Below are positions 26,088-34,469 of a stretch of DNA of 64,000 nt, one piece after another. The stretch comes from Mycolicibacterium anyangense (lineage in GTDB: Bacteria > Actinomycetota > Actinomycetes > Mycobacteriales > Mycobacteriaceae): NCBI RefSeq assembly GCF_010731855.1, contig NZ_AP022620.1, positions 3,596,001 to 3,660,000 on the forward strand, written 5' to 3'. Under the pieces are notes generated by a model that saw only the letters and a list, made by a program, of their open reading frames with translations, had not been told where the DNA came from and did not search any database. Each line of letters opens with the position of its first letter. Position 1 is the stretch's first letter. A program made the position numbers and the translations under genes.

Positions 26088-27067
26088 CGCACTTCGCGAC
26101 CCCTCCCTCCCCCACCGCCGACCACGACGCGGCCCGCAACGCCCTGCTCGCCCTGCGGGCCGAGATCGCCAAAGCGGTTGTCGGACAGGACGCCGTCGTC
26201 AGCGGTCTGGTGATCGCGCTGCTGTGCCGCGGCCACGTCCTGCTGGAAGGTGTTCCCGGCGTGGCCAAGACGCTGTTGGTCAGAGCCATGGCTGCGGCGT
26301 TGCAGCTCGATTTCAAGAGGGTGCAGTTCACTCCGGATCTGATGCCCGGGGACGTCACGGGCTCGCTGGTCTACGACGCGCGCACCGCTGCCTTCGTGTT
26401 CCGGGAAGGTCCGGTCTTCACCAATCTGATGCTGGCCGACGAGATCAACCGCACCCCACCCAAGACTCAGGCCGCTCTGCTGGAGGCCATGGAGGAGCGT
26501 CAGGTCAGCGTGGACGGCGAACCCCGGCCGTTGCCGGATCCGTTCATCGTGGCCGCCACCCAGAACCCGATCGAGTACGAGGGCACCTACCAGCTGCCCG
26601 AAGCGCAACTCGACCGGTTCCTGCTGAAGCTGAATGTGCCGCTACCGCCGCGTGATCAGGAGATCGCGATCCTGAGCCGACACGCCCAGGGGTTCGACCC
26701 CCGCAATCTGAGCGCGATCCGGCCGGTGGCCGGGCCCGCCGAACTGGCCGCCGGCCGCGCGGCGGTCAAGCAGGTGCTGATCGCCGACGAGGTGCTCGGG
26801 TACATCGTCGACATCGTGGGCGCCACCCGGAGTTCGCCGTCGCTGCAACTGGGCGTCTCGCCACGCGGTGCCACCGCGCTGCTGGGTACGGCGCGGTCCT
26901 GGGCGTGGCTGTCGGGGCGCACCTACGTCACCCCCGACGACGTCAAGGCGATGGCACGCCCGACGTTGCGCCACCGGATCGGTTTGCGGCCCGAAGCCGA
27001 ACTCGAGGGAGCCACACCGGACGGTGTGCTCGACGGCATCCTGGCCGCCGTGCCGGTGCCACGCTAG
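26084..27067 (+). CDS. MoxR-type AAA+ ATPase
   Basis: The 327-residue ATPase has Walker A GVPGVAKT (about 56-63), Walker B LMLADEINR (about 113-121), sensor ATQNPIEYEGTYQLPEAQLDRF (quoted in part) and a C-terminal lid domain. MoxR ATPases are thought to act as chaperones for metal insertion or complex assembly, working with DUF58 VWA-like partners such as the next gene. Orthologue of Rv3692 (moxR2). The GTG start overlaps the previous stop. Confidence 0.92.
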   Translation: MTHFATPPSPTADHDAARNALLALRAEIAKAVVGQDAVVSGLVIALLCRGHVLLEGVPGVAKTLLVRAMAAALQLDFKRVQFTPDLMPGDVTGSLVYDARTAAFVFREGPVFTNLMLADEINRTPPKTQAALLEAMEERQVSVDGEPRPLPDPFIVAATQNPIEYEGTYQLPEAQLDRFLLKLNVPLPPRDQEIAILSRHAQGFDPRNLSAIRPVAGPAELAAGRAAVKQVLIADEVLGYIVDIVGATRSSPSLQLGVSPRGATALLGTARSWAWLSGRTYVTPDDVKAMARPTLRHRIGLRPEAELEGATPDGVLDGILAAVPVPR

Positions 27068-28389
27068 TGGTTCTCACCGGCCGCGCCGGGCTGGTGGCAC
27101 TGGTGTGCGTGCTGCCGATCGCGCTGGCGCCCTGGCCCGCAACGGCTTTCGCGGTCGCCCTGCTGGTGCTACTGGCGGCCGTAGTCGTGGACGTCGCGCT
27201 GGCCGGTAATCCGCGGGCACTGCGCATCCGCCGGGCCGGTGAGACGTCGGCACGCCTCGGCCAACCGGTACACGCTGGGCTGCAGGTCCACAACGACGGG
27301 TCGCGGCGGTTCCGCGGCGTGCTGCGTGACGCGTGGCCGCCCAGCGCCGGGGCGCGACCGCGGGCACACACGCTGGCTGTGCCGTCCTGCCAAACCGCCA
27401 CCGTCACATCGGTCCTGCAACCGCGCCGGCGCGGGGACCTGACATCGGAGGTCGTGACGGCGCGCTCCATCGGGCCGCTCGGTCTGGCCGGGCGTCAACG
27501 CTCTTATCAGGTGGGCGGGCTGATCCGGATCCTGCCGCCGTTCCTGTCCCGCAAGCATCTGCCGTCACGGCTGGCCAAGCTGCGGGAGATCGACGGGCTG
27601 TTGCCGGTGCTGATCCGTGGTCACGGCACCGAGTTCGACTCGTTGCGCGAATACGTCGTGGGTGACGATGTGCGTTCCATCGACTGGCGAGCGACCGCAC
27701 GGCGCGCCGACGTGGTGGTCCGCACCTGGCGTCCCGAGCGGGACCGCCGGGTGGTGATCGTGCTCGACACCGGCCGCACCTCGGCGGGCCGGGTGGGGGT
27801 GGACCCGACGGCCCGAGATCCCGGCGGCTGGCCGCGGCTGGACTGGTCGATGGATGCCGCTCTGCTGCTGGCCGCGCTGGCCTCCCGCGCCGGTGATCAT
27901 GTCGACTTCCTGGCTCACGACCGGCTGACGCGGGCGGCGGTGTTCGGCGCCTCGCGCACGGAGTTGCTGGCCCAGCTTGTCGACGCCATGGCGCCGCTGG
28001 AGCCGGCACTGATCGAGTCCGATGCCACCGCGATGGTGGCCGCGGTTCAGCGGCGGGTGCGGCGGCGCGCACTGGTGGTACTGCTGACCGACCTCAACGC
28101 CTCGGCACTCGACGAAGGGCTGCTGCCGGTGTTGCCGCAGCTGTCGGCCAAGCATCAGGTGATCGTCGCCGCGGTGTCTGATCCGCGGGTCGACCAGCTG
28201 GCCGCGGGGCGGGCCGACGCTGCTCAGGTGTACGACGCGGCCGCGGCCGAGCGGGCGCGCAATGAGCGTCGGCGCATCGCATCTCAGTTGCGGCACAAGG
28301 GAGTTGAGGTGGTCGACGCCGCTCCCGAGGATGTTGCCCCTGCGCTCGCCGACCGCTATCTGGCGATGAAAGCCACCGGGCGGCTCTGA
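27067..28389 (+). CDS. DUF58 protein, MoxR partner
   Basis: The 440-residue protein has two N-terminal membrane segments (about 6-44). The DUF58 core follows, with RGHGTEFDSLREYVVGDDVRSIDWRATARR (quoted in part), then a degenerate VWA-like fold with VVIVLDTGRTS. Orthologue of Rv3693. Its GTG shares a base with the moxR stop (TAGTG). Only 26 bases separate it from the convergent SpoIIM-like gene. Confidence 0.9.
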   Translation: MVLTGRAGLVALVCVLPIALAPWPATAFAVALLVLLAAVVVDVALAGNPRALRIRRAGETSARLGQPVHAGLQVHNDGSRRFRGVLRDAWPPSAGARPRAHTLAVPSCQTATVTSVLQPRRRGDLTSEVVTARSIGPLGLAGRQRSYQVGGLIRILPPFLSRKHLPSRLAKLREIDGLLPVLIRGHGTEFDSLREYVVGDDVRSIDWRATARRADVVVRTWRPERDRRVVIVLDTGRTSAGRVGVDPTARDPGGWPRLDWSMDAALLLAALASRAGDHVDFLAHDRLTRAAVFGASRTELLAQLVDAMAPLEPALIESDATAMVAAVQRRVRRRALVVLLTDLNASALDEGLLPVLPQLSAKHQVIVAAVSDPRVDQLAAGRADAAQVYDAAAAERARNERRRIASQLRHKGVEVVDAAPEDVAPALADRYLAMKATGRL

Positions 28390-28415
28390 ACGCCGCGCGC
28401 CTTCCCCCGGCGCTC

Positions 28416-29408
28416 TCACCCCGTAGGCACGACGTCGGGCGCGTCCTCGAGGTCGCCGGTCTCCCCGGCCAGGGCCGCCCGACGCCCGAAATAGACGACG
28501 TAGGACAGGAATCCGGCCTCGGCGACCACCCCGATGCCGATGCGAACGAACGTCGGCAGCGGTGACGGCGTCACCAACGCCTCGATGAGGCCGGATACCA
28601 GCAGCACCACGGCCAGTCCCACCGCGGCGGCGACCACCGCCCGGCCCTGCTCGGCGAGTGCCTGCCCGCGGGGGCGGTCACCGGGCGCAATCACTGTCCA
28701 GCCCAGACGCATCCCGACCGCGGCAGCCAGGAACACCGCAGTCAGCTCCAGCAGGCCGTGCGGGATCAACAGTCCGAACAGCACGTCAGCCTTCCCGGCG
28801 TGCATCATCAGACCGCCCGTGACGCCGAGGTTGGCCGCGTTCTGGAACAGCACCCACGGGATGGGGATACCGAGCAGGATCGCGAAGCCGATGCATTGGG
28901 CGGCCACCCACGAATTGTTCAGCCACACCCGCAGCGCGAACGAGCCGGCCGGGTTGTCCCGGTAGTAGTTGGCGAAGTCGTGGTTGACCAGGTGGTCGAT
29001 CTCCTCGGGTGTGCTCAGCGCGGACTGCACCTCGTGGTTGCTTGCCACCCAGATGCCGATCAGCACGACGACGACGAAGAACGCGACCGCGGTAGCCAGC
29101 CACCACCGCCAGGCGCGGTAGGCCACCACCGGGAACGACACCGTCCAGAACCGCACGAACTCGCTCCACAGCGGCGCGTGCGCCCCGGTGACCGCCGACC
29201 GTGCGCGAGCCACCAAGGTGGACAGCCGCCCGATCAGCACGGTGTCCGACGATGCCGAGCGCACCATCGACAGATGGGTGGAAACGCGCTGGTAGAGGTC
29301 GACGAGTTCGTCCACCTCCGGCCCGGTCAGCCGCCTGCGCCGCTTGACCAGCTGCTCGAGCCGGTCCCAGGTGTCCTGGTGGGCCAAGACGAATGCGTCG
29401 ACGTCCAC
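28416..29408 (-). CDS. Stage II sporulation protein M-like membrane protein
   Basis: The 330-residue protein starts at the GTG of VDVDAFVLAHQ, chosen because a TAGTCT -10 lies 7 nt upstream and because the M. tuberculosis orthologue Rv3694c starts at the matching residue. Five or so membrane segments follow a helical cytoplasmic N-terminus. The SpoIIM-like part contains NNSWVAAQCIGFAILLGIP and IPHGLLELTAVFLAAAVG. Mycobacteria do not form typical endospores, so the name reflects only the fold. Confidence 0.87.
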   Translation of the reverse strand: MDVDAFVLAHQDTWDRLEQLVKRRRRLTGPEVDELVDLYQRVSTHLSMVRSASSDTVLIGRLSTLVARARSAVTGAHAPLWSEFVRFWTVSFPVVAYRAWRWWLATAVAFFVVVVLIGIWVASNHEVQSALSTPEEIDHLVNHDFANYYRDNPAGSFALRVWLNNSWVAAQCIGFAILLGIPIPWVLFQNAANLGVTGGLMMHAGKADVLFGLLIPHGLLELTAVFLAAAVGMRLGWTVIAPGDRPRGQALAEQGRAVVAAAVGLAVVLLVSGLIEALVTPSPLPTFVRIGIGVVAEAGFLSYVVYFGRRAALAGETGDLEDAPDVVPTG

Positions 29409-29415
29409 CCGGCCG

Positions 29416-29428
29416 AGACTAGTACCGT
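29416..29428. promoter_or_regulatory. Back-to-back -10 elements of divergent leaderless genes
   Basis: TAGTCT (minus strand, 29416-29421) ends 7 nt before the SpoIIM-like GTG, and TACCGT (plus strand, 29423-29428) ends 8 nt before the RDD ATG. One base separates the two elements, so polymerase cannot occupy both at once. Confidence 0.45.
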
Positions 29429-29436
29429 TGGTCCCC

Positions 29437-30318
29437 ATGATGCCGGTGCCCGAGACGGTGGTGACCGGGGACGCCGTCGTCCTCGATGTCCAGATCGCTC
29501 AACTGCCGGTGCGCGCGGTGAGTTCGTTGATCGACATCTGCGTCGTGACGATCGTCTACCTGATCGGCATGATGCTGTGGGTCGCCACGGTGGTCCAATT
29601 CGATGAGGCCCTCAGTGCCGCGGTGATGATCATCTTCACCGTGCTGGCGCTGGTGGGTTATCCGGTGATCATCGAGACCGCGACGAGGGGCCGCTCGATC
29701 GGCAAGATGGTCATGGGGCTGCGGGTGGTATCTGACGACGGCGGCCCGGAGCGCTTCCGCCAGGCGCTGTTTCGCGCGCTCGCCGGATTCGTGGAAATCT
29801 GGACGCTGTTCGGCGGGCCTGCGGTGATCTGCAGCCTCGCCTCGGCACAGGGCAAGCGAATCGGTGACATCTTCGCCGGGACAGTGGTGATCAGCGAACG
29901 CGGTCCCAAGCTGGCTCCGCCGCCGGTGATGCCACCGGCGCTGGCGTGGTGGGCGGCCTCCCTGGAACTATCTGGCCTCGGCCCGGAGCAGGCCGAGCTC
30001 GCTCGCCAATTCCTCTCTCGCGCGCCACAACTGGATCCCGATATCCGCGACCAGATGGCCTACCGGATCGCCTCGGAGGTAGTCGCGCGGATCTCGCCGC
30101 CACCACCTCCTGGCACACCACCGCAGTACGTGCTCGCCGCCGTGCTCGCCGAGCGGCATCGACGCGAACTGGCCCGCTTGCGTCCGGCCGCCCCACCGGT
30201 GCCGGCACCCACCTACGGCTACTACCCACCCGCGCCGATACCCCCACCGCCAGCATCGCCGGTAGTGCCCGCGGTGGCCGAGCCGGCTCGGACCGACGGC
30301 TTCGTTCCGCCGGGCTGA
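29437..30318 (+). CDS. RDD-family membrane protein with Pro-rich tail
   Basis: The 293-residue protein has three membrane segments (about 25-47, 52-75, 110-135) with the RDD-domain arrangement, including the conserved GRSIGKMVMGLRVV. The long C-terminal tail is rich in Pro, Tyr and Ala. Orthologue of Rv3695. RDD proteins have been linked to ion transport in some bacteria; the function here is unproven. The 28-base gap to the divergent SpoIIM-like gene holds both promoters. Confidence 0.87.
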   Translation: MMPVPETVVTGDAVVLDVQIAQLPVRAVSSLIDICVVTIVYLIGMMLWVATVVQFDEALSAAVMIIFTVLALVGYPVIIETATRGRSIGKMVMGLRVVSDDGGPERFRQALFRALAGFVEIWTLFGGPAVICSLASAQGKRIGDIFAGTVVISERGPKLAPPPVMPPALAWWAASLELSGLGPEQAELARQFLSRAPQLDPDIRDQMAYRIASEVVARISPPPPPGTPPQYVLAAVLAERHRRELARLRPAAPPVPAPTYGYYPPAPIPPPPASPVVPAVAEPARTDGFVPPG

Positions 30319-30660
30319 TCAGGAGAAGGCCGCCACCAGAACGACGACGTCCACCAGGATCACCACCCAGGCGATCACCGGCACCAGGAAGCCGCGCCGG
30401 CGCCCGGCGGTGAAGAAGGACAGCACGATCGCGAGGACGGCGACCACAGGCGGGGTGTAGATGAGCAGCCCGTAGCCAAACCCGGTCGGTTTCGGGCAGC
30501 TCGGTTGGCTGCACGCCGCGGTGCTCATCACGGCCCCCATGGCCAGTAGCTGCACGGCTACCGCCCCGAGGATCGTGGACAGCGCCAACAGCCAGTTGAG
30601 CCACAGCCGTCTGCGGTGGACGCGGTCGGTGTCGACGTCGGTGGCATTCGATGCGGTCAT
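30319..30660 (-). CDS. Small three-pass membrane protein
   Basis: A 113-residue protein starting MTASNATDVDTD has hydrophobic segments at about 19-42, 57-80 and 90-112, and an extracytoplasmic loop with CSQPSCPKP. I recognise no family. It begins the accessory region, relative to M. tuberculosis, between the RDD gene and glpK. It is convergent with the RDD gene, with the two stops adjacent. Confidence 0.55.
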   Translation of the reverse strand: MTASNATDVDTDRVHRRRLWLNWLLALSTILGAVAVQLLAMGAVMSTAACSQPSCPKPTGFGYGLLIYTPPVVAVLAIVLSFFTAGRRRGFLVPVIAWVVILVDVVVLVAAFS

Positions 30661-30710
30661 GCCACGTCGGCTACCCGCCAAACCGGCACGGCACACCTAC
30701 CCCGGCGCGA

Positions 30711-31865
30711 CTACGGGGTCAGCGGCTGGGCGCTGTTGCGGCGGGCCGCCACCACACCGGCGACGGAGGTCACGGCGATGGTCAACAGCGCGCCCAGGAT
30801 CAATGCGGAGGGTTCGCCGGCGGACAGCAGATGCTGTTGAGTACCGAGCGTCGCGGCGGCGACCGGGACGCCCAGCTGGGCAGCGGCCAGTGCGCCGAGT
30901 GCCAGCGGCTGACTGACCAGACGCGACACGCAATGCGCCACTACCGCGCCCACCCCGAGGCTGACACCCAACAGGATGTAGGCCGGGTGATCGCCGAGAT
31001 CGCGGACCTGCAGCGAGGCACCCAGCCACACGAAGAACAGGGGGCCGAAAAAGCCTTCGGTGATCCCGAACAGCTGGCGCGCCAGCCGGCGCGGTTCCCC
31101 CACCGCATTGACCACCAAACCGATCGCGAACCCCGCCAACATGATTGACACGTGGGTGGTGATGGCGAGCGCGCCCAGACTGAACAGCACGATGAGGCTG
31201 ATCCGCAGTTCGAGGGCGAAGCGGTTGCGCTCGGAGTACCGGTGCAGTCGTTGACGTAGTCCGCGCCGATCGACAAAACGCAGCGCGACGAACAGGATCA
31301 CGGCGCAGCCGGCGATGATGGCCGCCCCGATCGCCGCAGTGACCGCGCGGCTGGGGTCGATCACCAAGGGCAGCAGCACAATGCAGGTGGCGTCGGCAAT
31401 GGCGATCTGGGCCGTCACGCTCTTGACCGCGGGGCCATCGAGCCGAAGGGACTGGATCACGGGCAACGCCAGCGCCGCCGAGGACGACGCCATGAGCACC
31501 GCGTAGACCGCGGCGTGCCCGGTCTGGAAGACCGCGGCCAGCGCCGCCCCCAGGATGGCGGCCGCCACTCCGACGAGGACGGCCCGGCCGGCAGCACCCG
31601 GAATCGATGACCGCAGGGTGGTGTCGCGGATCGGGACGTGGGTGCCGACCACGAACATCACCAGCGCGAAACCGATGTTGGCCAGCAATTCGAAGGTGCG
31701 ATCGCCCGAGTCGACCACGCCGAAGCCGGTTCTGCCGATCACCAGACCGATCGCGAGTTCCCCGATGACAACCGGGATCCGCAGTCCGGGCACCGACGCC
31801 AACAGCGGGCCGGCCAGGCCGGCCACCGTGACGATCGCCAGCGCGCCGAACCCGAAACCGCTCAC
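30711..31865 (-). CDS. Kef-type monovalent cation/proton antiporter (CPA2)
   Basis: The 384-residue protein has about 12 membrane segments. Features include GELAIGLVIGRTGFG, the intramembrane segment TAQIAIADATCIVLLP with the ion-binding Asp, and GPLFFVWLGASLQV, which is typical of KefB/NapA-like antiporters. There is no TrkA-N regulatory domain. Its start overlaps the stop of the upstream hypothetical gene (ATGA), so the two are linked. Confidence 0.85.
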   Translation of the reverse strand: MSGFGFGALAIVTVAGLAGPLLASVPGLRIPVVIGELAIGLVIGRTGFGVVDSGDRTFELLANIGFALVMFVVGTHVPIRDTTLRSSIPGAAGRAVLVGVAAAILGAALAAVFQTGHAAVYAVLMASSSAALALPVIQSLRLDGPAVKSVTAQIAIADATCIVLLPLVIDPSRAVTAAIGAAIIAGCAVILFVALRFVDRRGLRQRLHRYSERNRFALELRISLIVLFSLGALAITTHVSIMLAGFAIGLVVNAVGEPRRLARQLFGITEGFFGPLFFVWLGASLQVRDLGDHPAYILLGVSLGVGAVVAHCVSRLVSQPLALGALAAAQLGVPVAAATLGTQQHLLSAGEPSALILGALLTIAVTSVAGVVAARRNSAQPLTP

Positions 31866-32239
31866 GAACCGTCAGCCCACGACACCAGGCGGCAGGGAAT
31901 AGGGGTGTTCTCGTCGGTCAGGTAGCTGGCACACACGCGGTGATAACCGTCGGCCACCTGGAGCGCGTCAGCCGCGCTGCCGCGGACCAGCAGGATCGGT
32001 GAGAGCTTCTTGCCGTTGCTGATCTTGTCCAGATCCGAACGGACATGCGGGTTGTCGGCCGGCAGCAGGCTGAGTCTGGCCGCCCGTAAGATGTCCTTGG
32101 CCTTGCGGTACTCGGTACCCGTCGACCCGAGTGCGGCGACCGTCGCGGTGACCGCCGACGACTCGGCGAGCAGACTCAGGTAGTCCGCCGCCGCGTCGTA
32201 GTCATGATCTTCGGGATCGTCCAGCCATTTCACCGCCAT
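31862..32239 (-). CDS. Hypothetical protein with ParB/sulfiredoxin-like motif
   Basis: The 125-residue protein ends with a segment ILLVRG followed by LQVADGYHRVCASY. The DGYHR core resembles the phosphate-binding motif of the ParB/sulfiredoxin fold. The N-terminal half is acidic and helical. It is coupled to the antiporter gene downstream. The function is unknown, and the fold assignment rests on this one motif. Confidence 0.6.
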   Translation of the reverse strand: MAVKWLDDPEDHDYDAAADYLSLLAESSAVTATVAALGSTGTEYRKAKDILRAARLSLLPADNPHVRSDLDKISNGKKLSPILLVRGSAADALQVADGYHRVCASYLTDENTPIPCRLVSWADGS

Positions 32240-32275
32240 GGTGTGCAGAGGGTACTCGCCCTCACCGGCGGTTAG

Positions 32276-32304
32276 CTCAGCTCAGACCGTAATGTCGCCT
32301 GAGA
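32276..32304. repeat. Left copy of 29-bp direct repeat flanking the island (attachment-like)
   Basis: 29 bases identical to 37871-37899, with no similarity beyond either end. This copy is intergenic. It contains CTCAG-N13-CTGAG, a short dyad like the core of a recombinase crossover site. Confidence 0.75.
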
Positions 32305-32331
32305 GTGTTGGCGCCGGCATCCCCGTCGTGA

Positions 32332-33009
32332 CTAGCAGGTCAGCGTGCCGTAAATCGCCCGTGCCCAAATCGATGTCAAAGCGTCCAGTTCGGATTCGGC
32401 TTCCGCGCGCGTGAGGTCGGCGCGCAACATTCGCTCCAGAGTGCGCTCGTTCATCGATACCAACAGTCGCAGCAATGTGGCCGGCTCAGGGCCTTCAGGC
32501 GCGAGTCCTGCTGCGCGATCAGCGGCGACGACACCCGCGACCGGCGCGACGTGGCGTTCCAGCCAGCGCTCCCAGATCGTGGCCGCTTCCCGGTCGGTAG
32601 ATCGTGCGTCGAGGACGGCCAGCATCAACGGTCTGTGCTGCTGCCACAGTGCCCACAGATGCCCGATCGCCACCCGTAGGGCAGTGGGACGATCCATGCT
32701 GCGAGCCATGAATTGCGATGCGCCCTCGAAGGTCTCGTCGAACACTTCATCGAGCAACGTCGCGACAGCGACCGCCTTGCTGGGGAAGTAGAAGTAGAAG
32801 CCGGTCCGGCGCACGCCTGCGGCTGCGGCGACCTCGTTGACGCTGAGCTCATCGAGACTGCGGGTGGCCAGCAGCCCCTCGAGAGCCTCGAGGATTCGCT
32901 GGCGGGTCAGGTCGCTCTTACGAATCCTGCCCGACGACCACCGGGGCGCAGAGACGGGAGGCTGCACATCCACCGGACTTTTTCGACGGTCGTCGATTTT
33001 TTTGGACAT
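32332..33009 (-). CDS. EthR-like TetR-family repressor
   Basis: The 225-residue regulator has an N-terminal helix-turn-helix (about 36-85) with LSVNEVAAAAGVRRTGFYFYFPSK (quoted in part). The C-terminal domain resembles EthR of M. tuberculosis, including VSMNERTLERML and IWARAIYG. EthR binds hydrophobic ligands and represses the monooxygenase gene ethA; here too the regulator is divergent from a flavin monooxygenase. A TAGAAT -10 lies 6 nt before the ATG, suggesting a leaderless message. Confidence 0.85.
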   Translation of the reverse strand: MSKKIDDRRKSPVDVQPPVSAPRWSSGRIRKSDLTRQRILEALEGLLATRSLDELSVNEVAAAAGVRRTGFYFYFPSKAVAVATLLDEVFDETFEGASQFMARSMDRPTALRVAIGHLWALWQQHRPLMLAVLDARSTDREAATIWERWLERHVAPVAGVVAADRAAGLAPEGPEPATLLRLLVSMNERTLERMLRADLTRAEAESELDALTSIWARAIYGTLTC

Positions 33010-33015
33010 GCGTCG

Positions 33016-33042
33016 ATTCTAGTCCTACTATGACTCCAGTCA
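33016..33042. promoter_or_regulatory. Divergent promoter and operator of tetR and monooxygenase
   Basis: TAGAAT on the minus strand (33016-33021) serves tetR, and TACTAT on the plus strand (33026-33031) serves the monooxygenase. The palindrome TGACT-CC-AGTCA (33031-33042) overlaps the plus-strand start region. It is a natural candidate operator for the EthR-like protein. Confidence 0.5.
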
Positions 33043-33083
33043 CAACAACCTCACGCTGTGACACCCGACGCAGGGAGTGAACC

Positions 33084-34469
33084 TTGGCATCGCAGAACCC
33101 GAGGACCGCCATCATCGGTGCAGGTATCAGCGGCCTGACTACGGCAAAGAGCCTTAGCGACTACGGAATCGACCATGTGATCTTCGAGTCCGGGAACCGG
33201 GTTGGTGGCAACTGGGCCTTCAAGAACTCCAATGGGCATTCGAGCGCCTACCGCTCACTGCACATCGACACCTCCAAGGAAGGCTTGCGGTTTCGCGATT
33301 TTGCAATCTCGACGGCATATCCCGACTTCCCGCATCACAGCCAGGTTCAGCAGTATCTCGAGGACTACTGCCGGGCCTTCGACCTCAAGCGCAACATCCG
33401 GTTCGAGACGCCGGTCCGACATGCCCGGCGACTCACCCACGGTGGCTGGGAGATCGAGCTGCACTCTGGCGACGTCGAGTATTTCGATGCGCTGGTGGTG
33501 GCCAACGGCCACCATTGGGATCCGCGATACGCCGAGTTCCCGGGCACGTTCACCGGCGAGCAGATGCACTCCCACTACTACATCGATCCCAGCGAGCCCA
33601 TGGATCTGCGGGGCAAGCGGATTCTGGTGGTGGGCATCGGTAACAGCGCCTCCGACATCACCTCGGAGCTGTCGCAGAAGAGCAATCGCAACCGGGTCTT
33701 CCTCTCGACCCGCTCGGGAGCCTGGGTGGTACCCAAATACATCATGGGTGTTCCGGTCGATCAGATGCTATCCCTGAAGCCCCGGCTACCGTTGCGCCCC
33801 CAGAAGATCGCAGCCCGGATTCTGCCGAAACTTCTCTCGGGCGACATGCAGCGCTACGGTTTACCGAAGCCAGACCACCACTTCATGGACGCACACCCGA
33901 CGCAGTCCGCGGAGTTGCTCGTCCGGCTGGGATCCGGCGATGCGATCGCCAAGCCCAATGTGAAAGCACTGGAGGGCAACCGCGTTCGCTTCGTCGACGA
34001 CTCCGTCGAGGAGATCGACGTCATCATCTGGGCCACCGGCTACAACATCTCGTTCCCGTTCTTCGATCCCGAGTTCCTCAGCGCTCCCGGCAATAAGATC
34101 GATCTCTTCAAGCGAATGTTCAAACCCGGCATCGACGATCTGATCCTCGTCGGATTCGGCCAGGCGATTCCCACGCTGTTTCCCTTCGTCGAATGCCAGG
34201 CGCACCTGGCAGCGCGGTATCTCGCCGGCACCTATCGGACGCCAACCATCGACGAGATGCACTCAGCGATCGCCGCCGACGACAAACGCGACCGCGCGCA
34301 CGTCAGCGATCGCCCACGCCATACCCAGCAGATGGACACCCCCATCTACAACGACGACATCAACCGCCGCGAGATCCCTGCCGGCGCTCAACGTGCCCGG
34401 CAATTGGGCCCCGTGACGCTGGCGGGTCGCGCAACCAACCGCAACCAGGAGTCCGCCAATGCCCACTGA
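33084..34469 (+). CDS. Flavin-containing/Baeyer-Villiger-type monooxygenase
   Basis: The 461-residue FMO-like enzyme has an FAD-binding GAGISGL (about 12-18), the FMO fingerprint FTGEQMHSHYY (FxGxxxHxxxY, about 155-165), and an NADPH-binding GIGNSASD (about 186-193). It uses O2 and NADPH to oxygenate soft heteroatoms or ketones. The divergent EthR-like regulator mirrors ethA-ethR. The start is a TTG six bases after GGGAG. The next gene, a hydrolase, overlaps by 11 bases. The tail after about residue 400 is Arg- and Asn-rich and poorly conserved in the family. Confidence 0.87.
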   Translation: MASQNPRTAIIGAGISGLTTAKSLSDYGIDHVIFESGNRVGGNWAFKNSNGHSSAYRSLHIDTSKEGLRFRDFAISTAYPDFPHHSQVQQYLEDYCRAFDLKRNIRFETPVRHARRLTHGGWEIELHSGDVEYFDALVVANGHHWDPRYAEFPGTFTGEQMHSHYYIDPSEPMDLRGKRILVVGIGNSASDITSELSQKSNRNRVFLSTRSGAWVVPKYIMGVPVDQMLSLKPRLPLRPQKIAARILPKLLSGDMQRYGLPKPDHHFMDAHPTQSAELLVRLGSGDAIAKPNVKALEGNRVRFVDDSVEEIDVIIWATGYNISFPFFDPEFLSAPGNKIDLFKRMFKPGIDDLILVGFGQAIPTLFPFVECQAHLAARYLAGTYRTPTIDEMHSAIAADDKRDRAHVSDRPRHTQQMDTPIYNDDINRREIPAGAQRARQLGPVTLAGRATNRNQESANAH

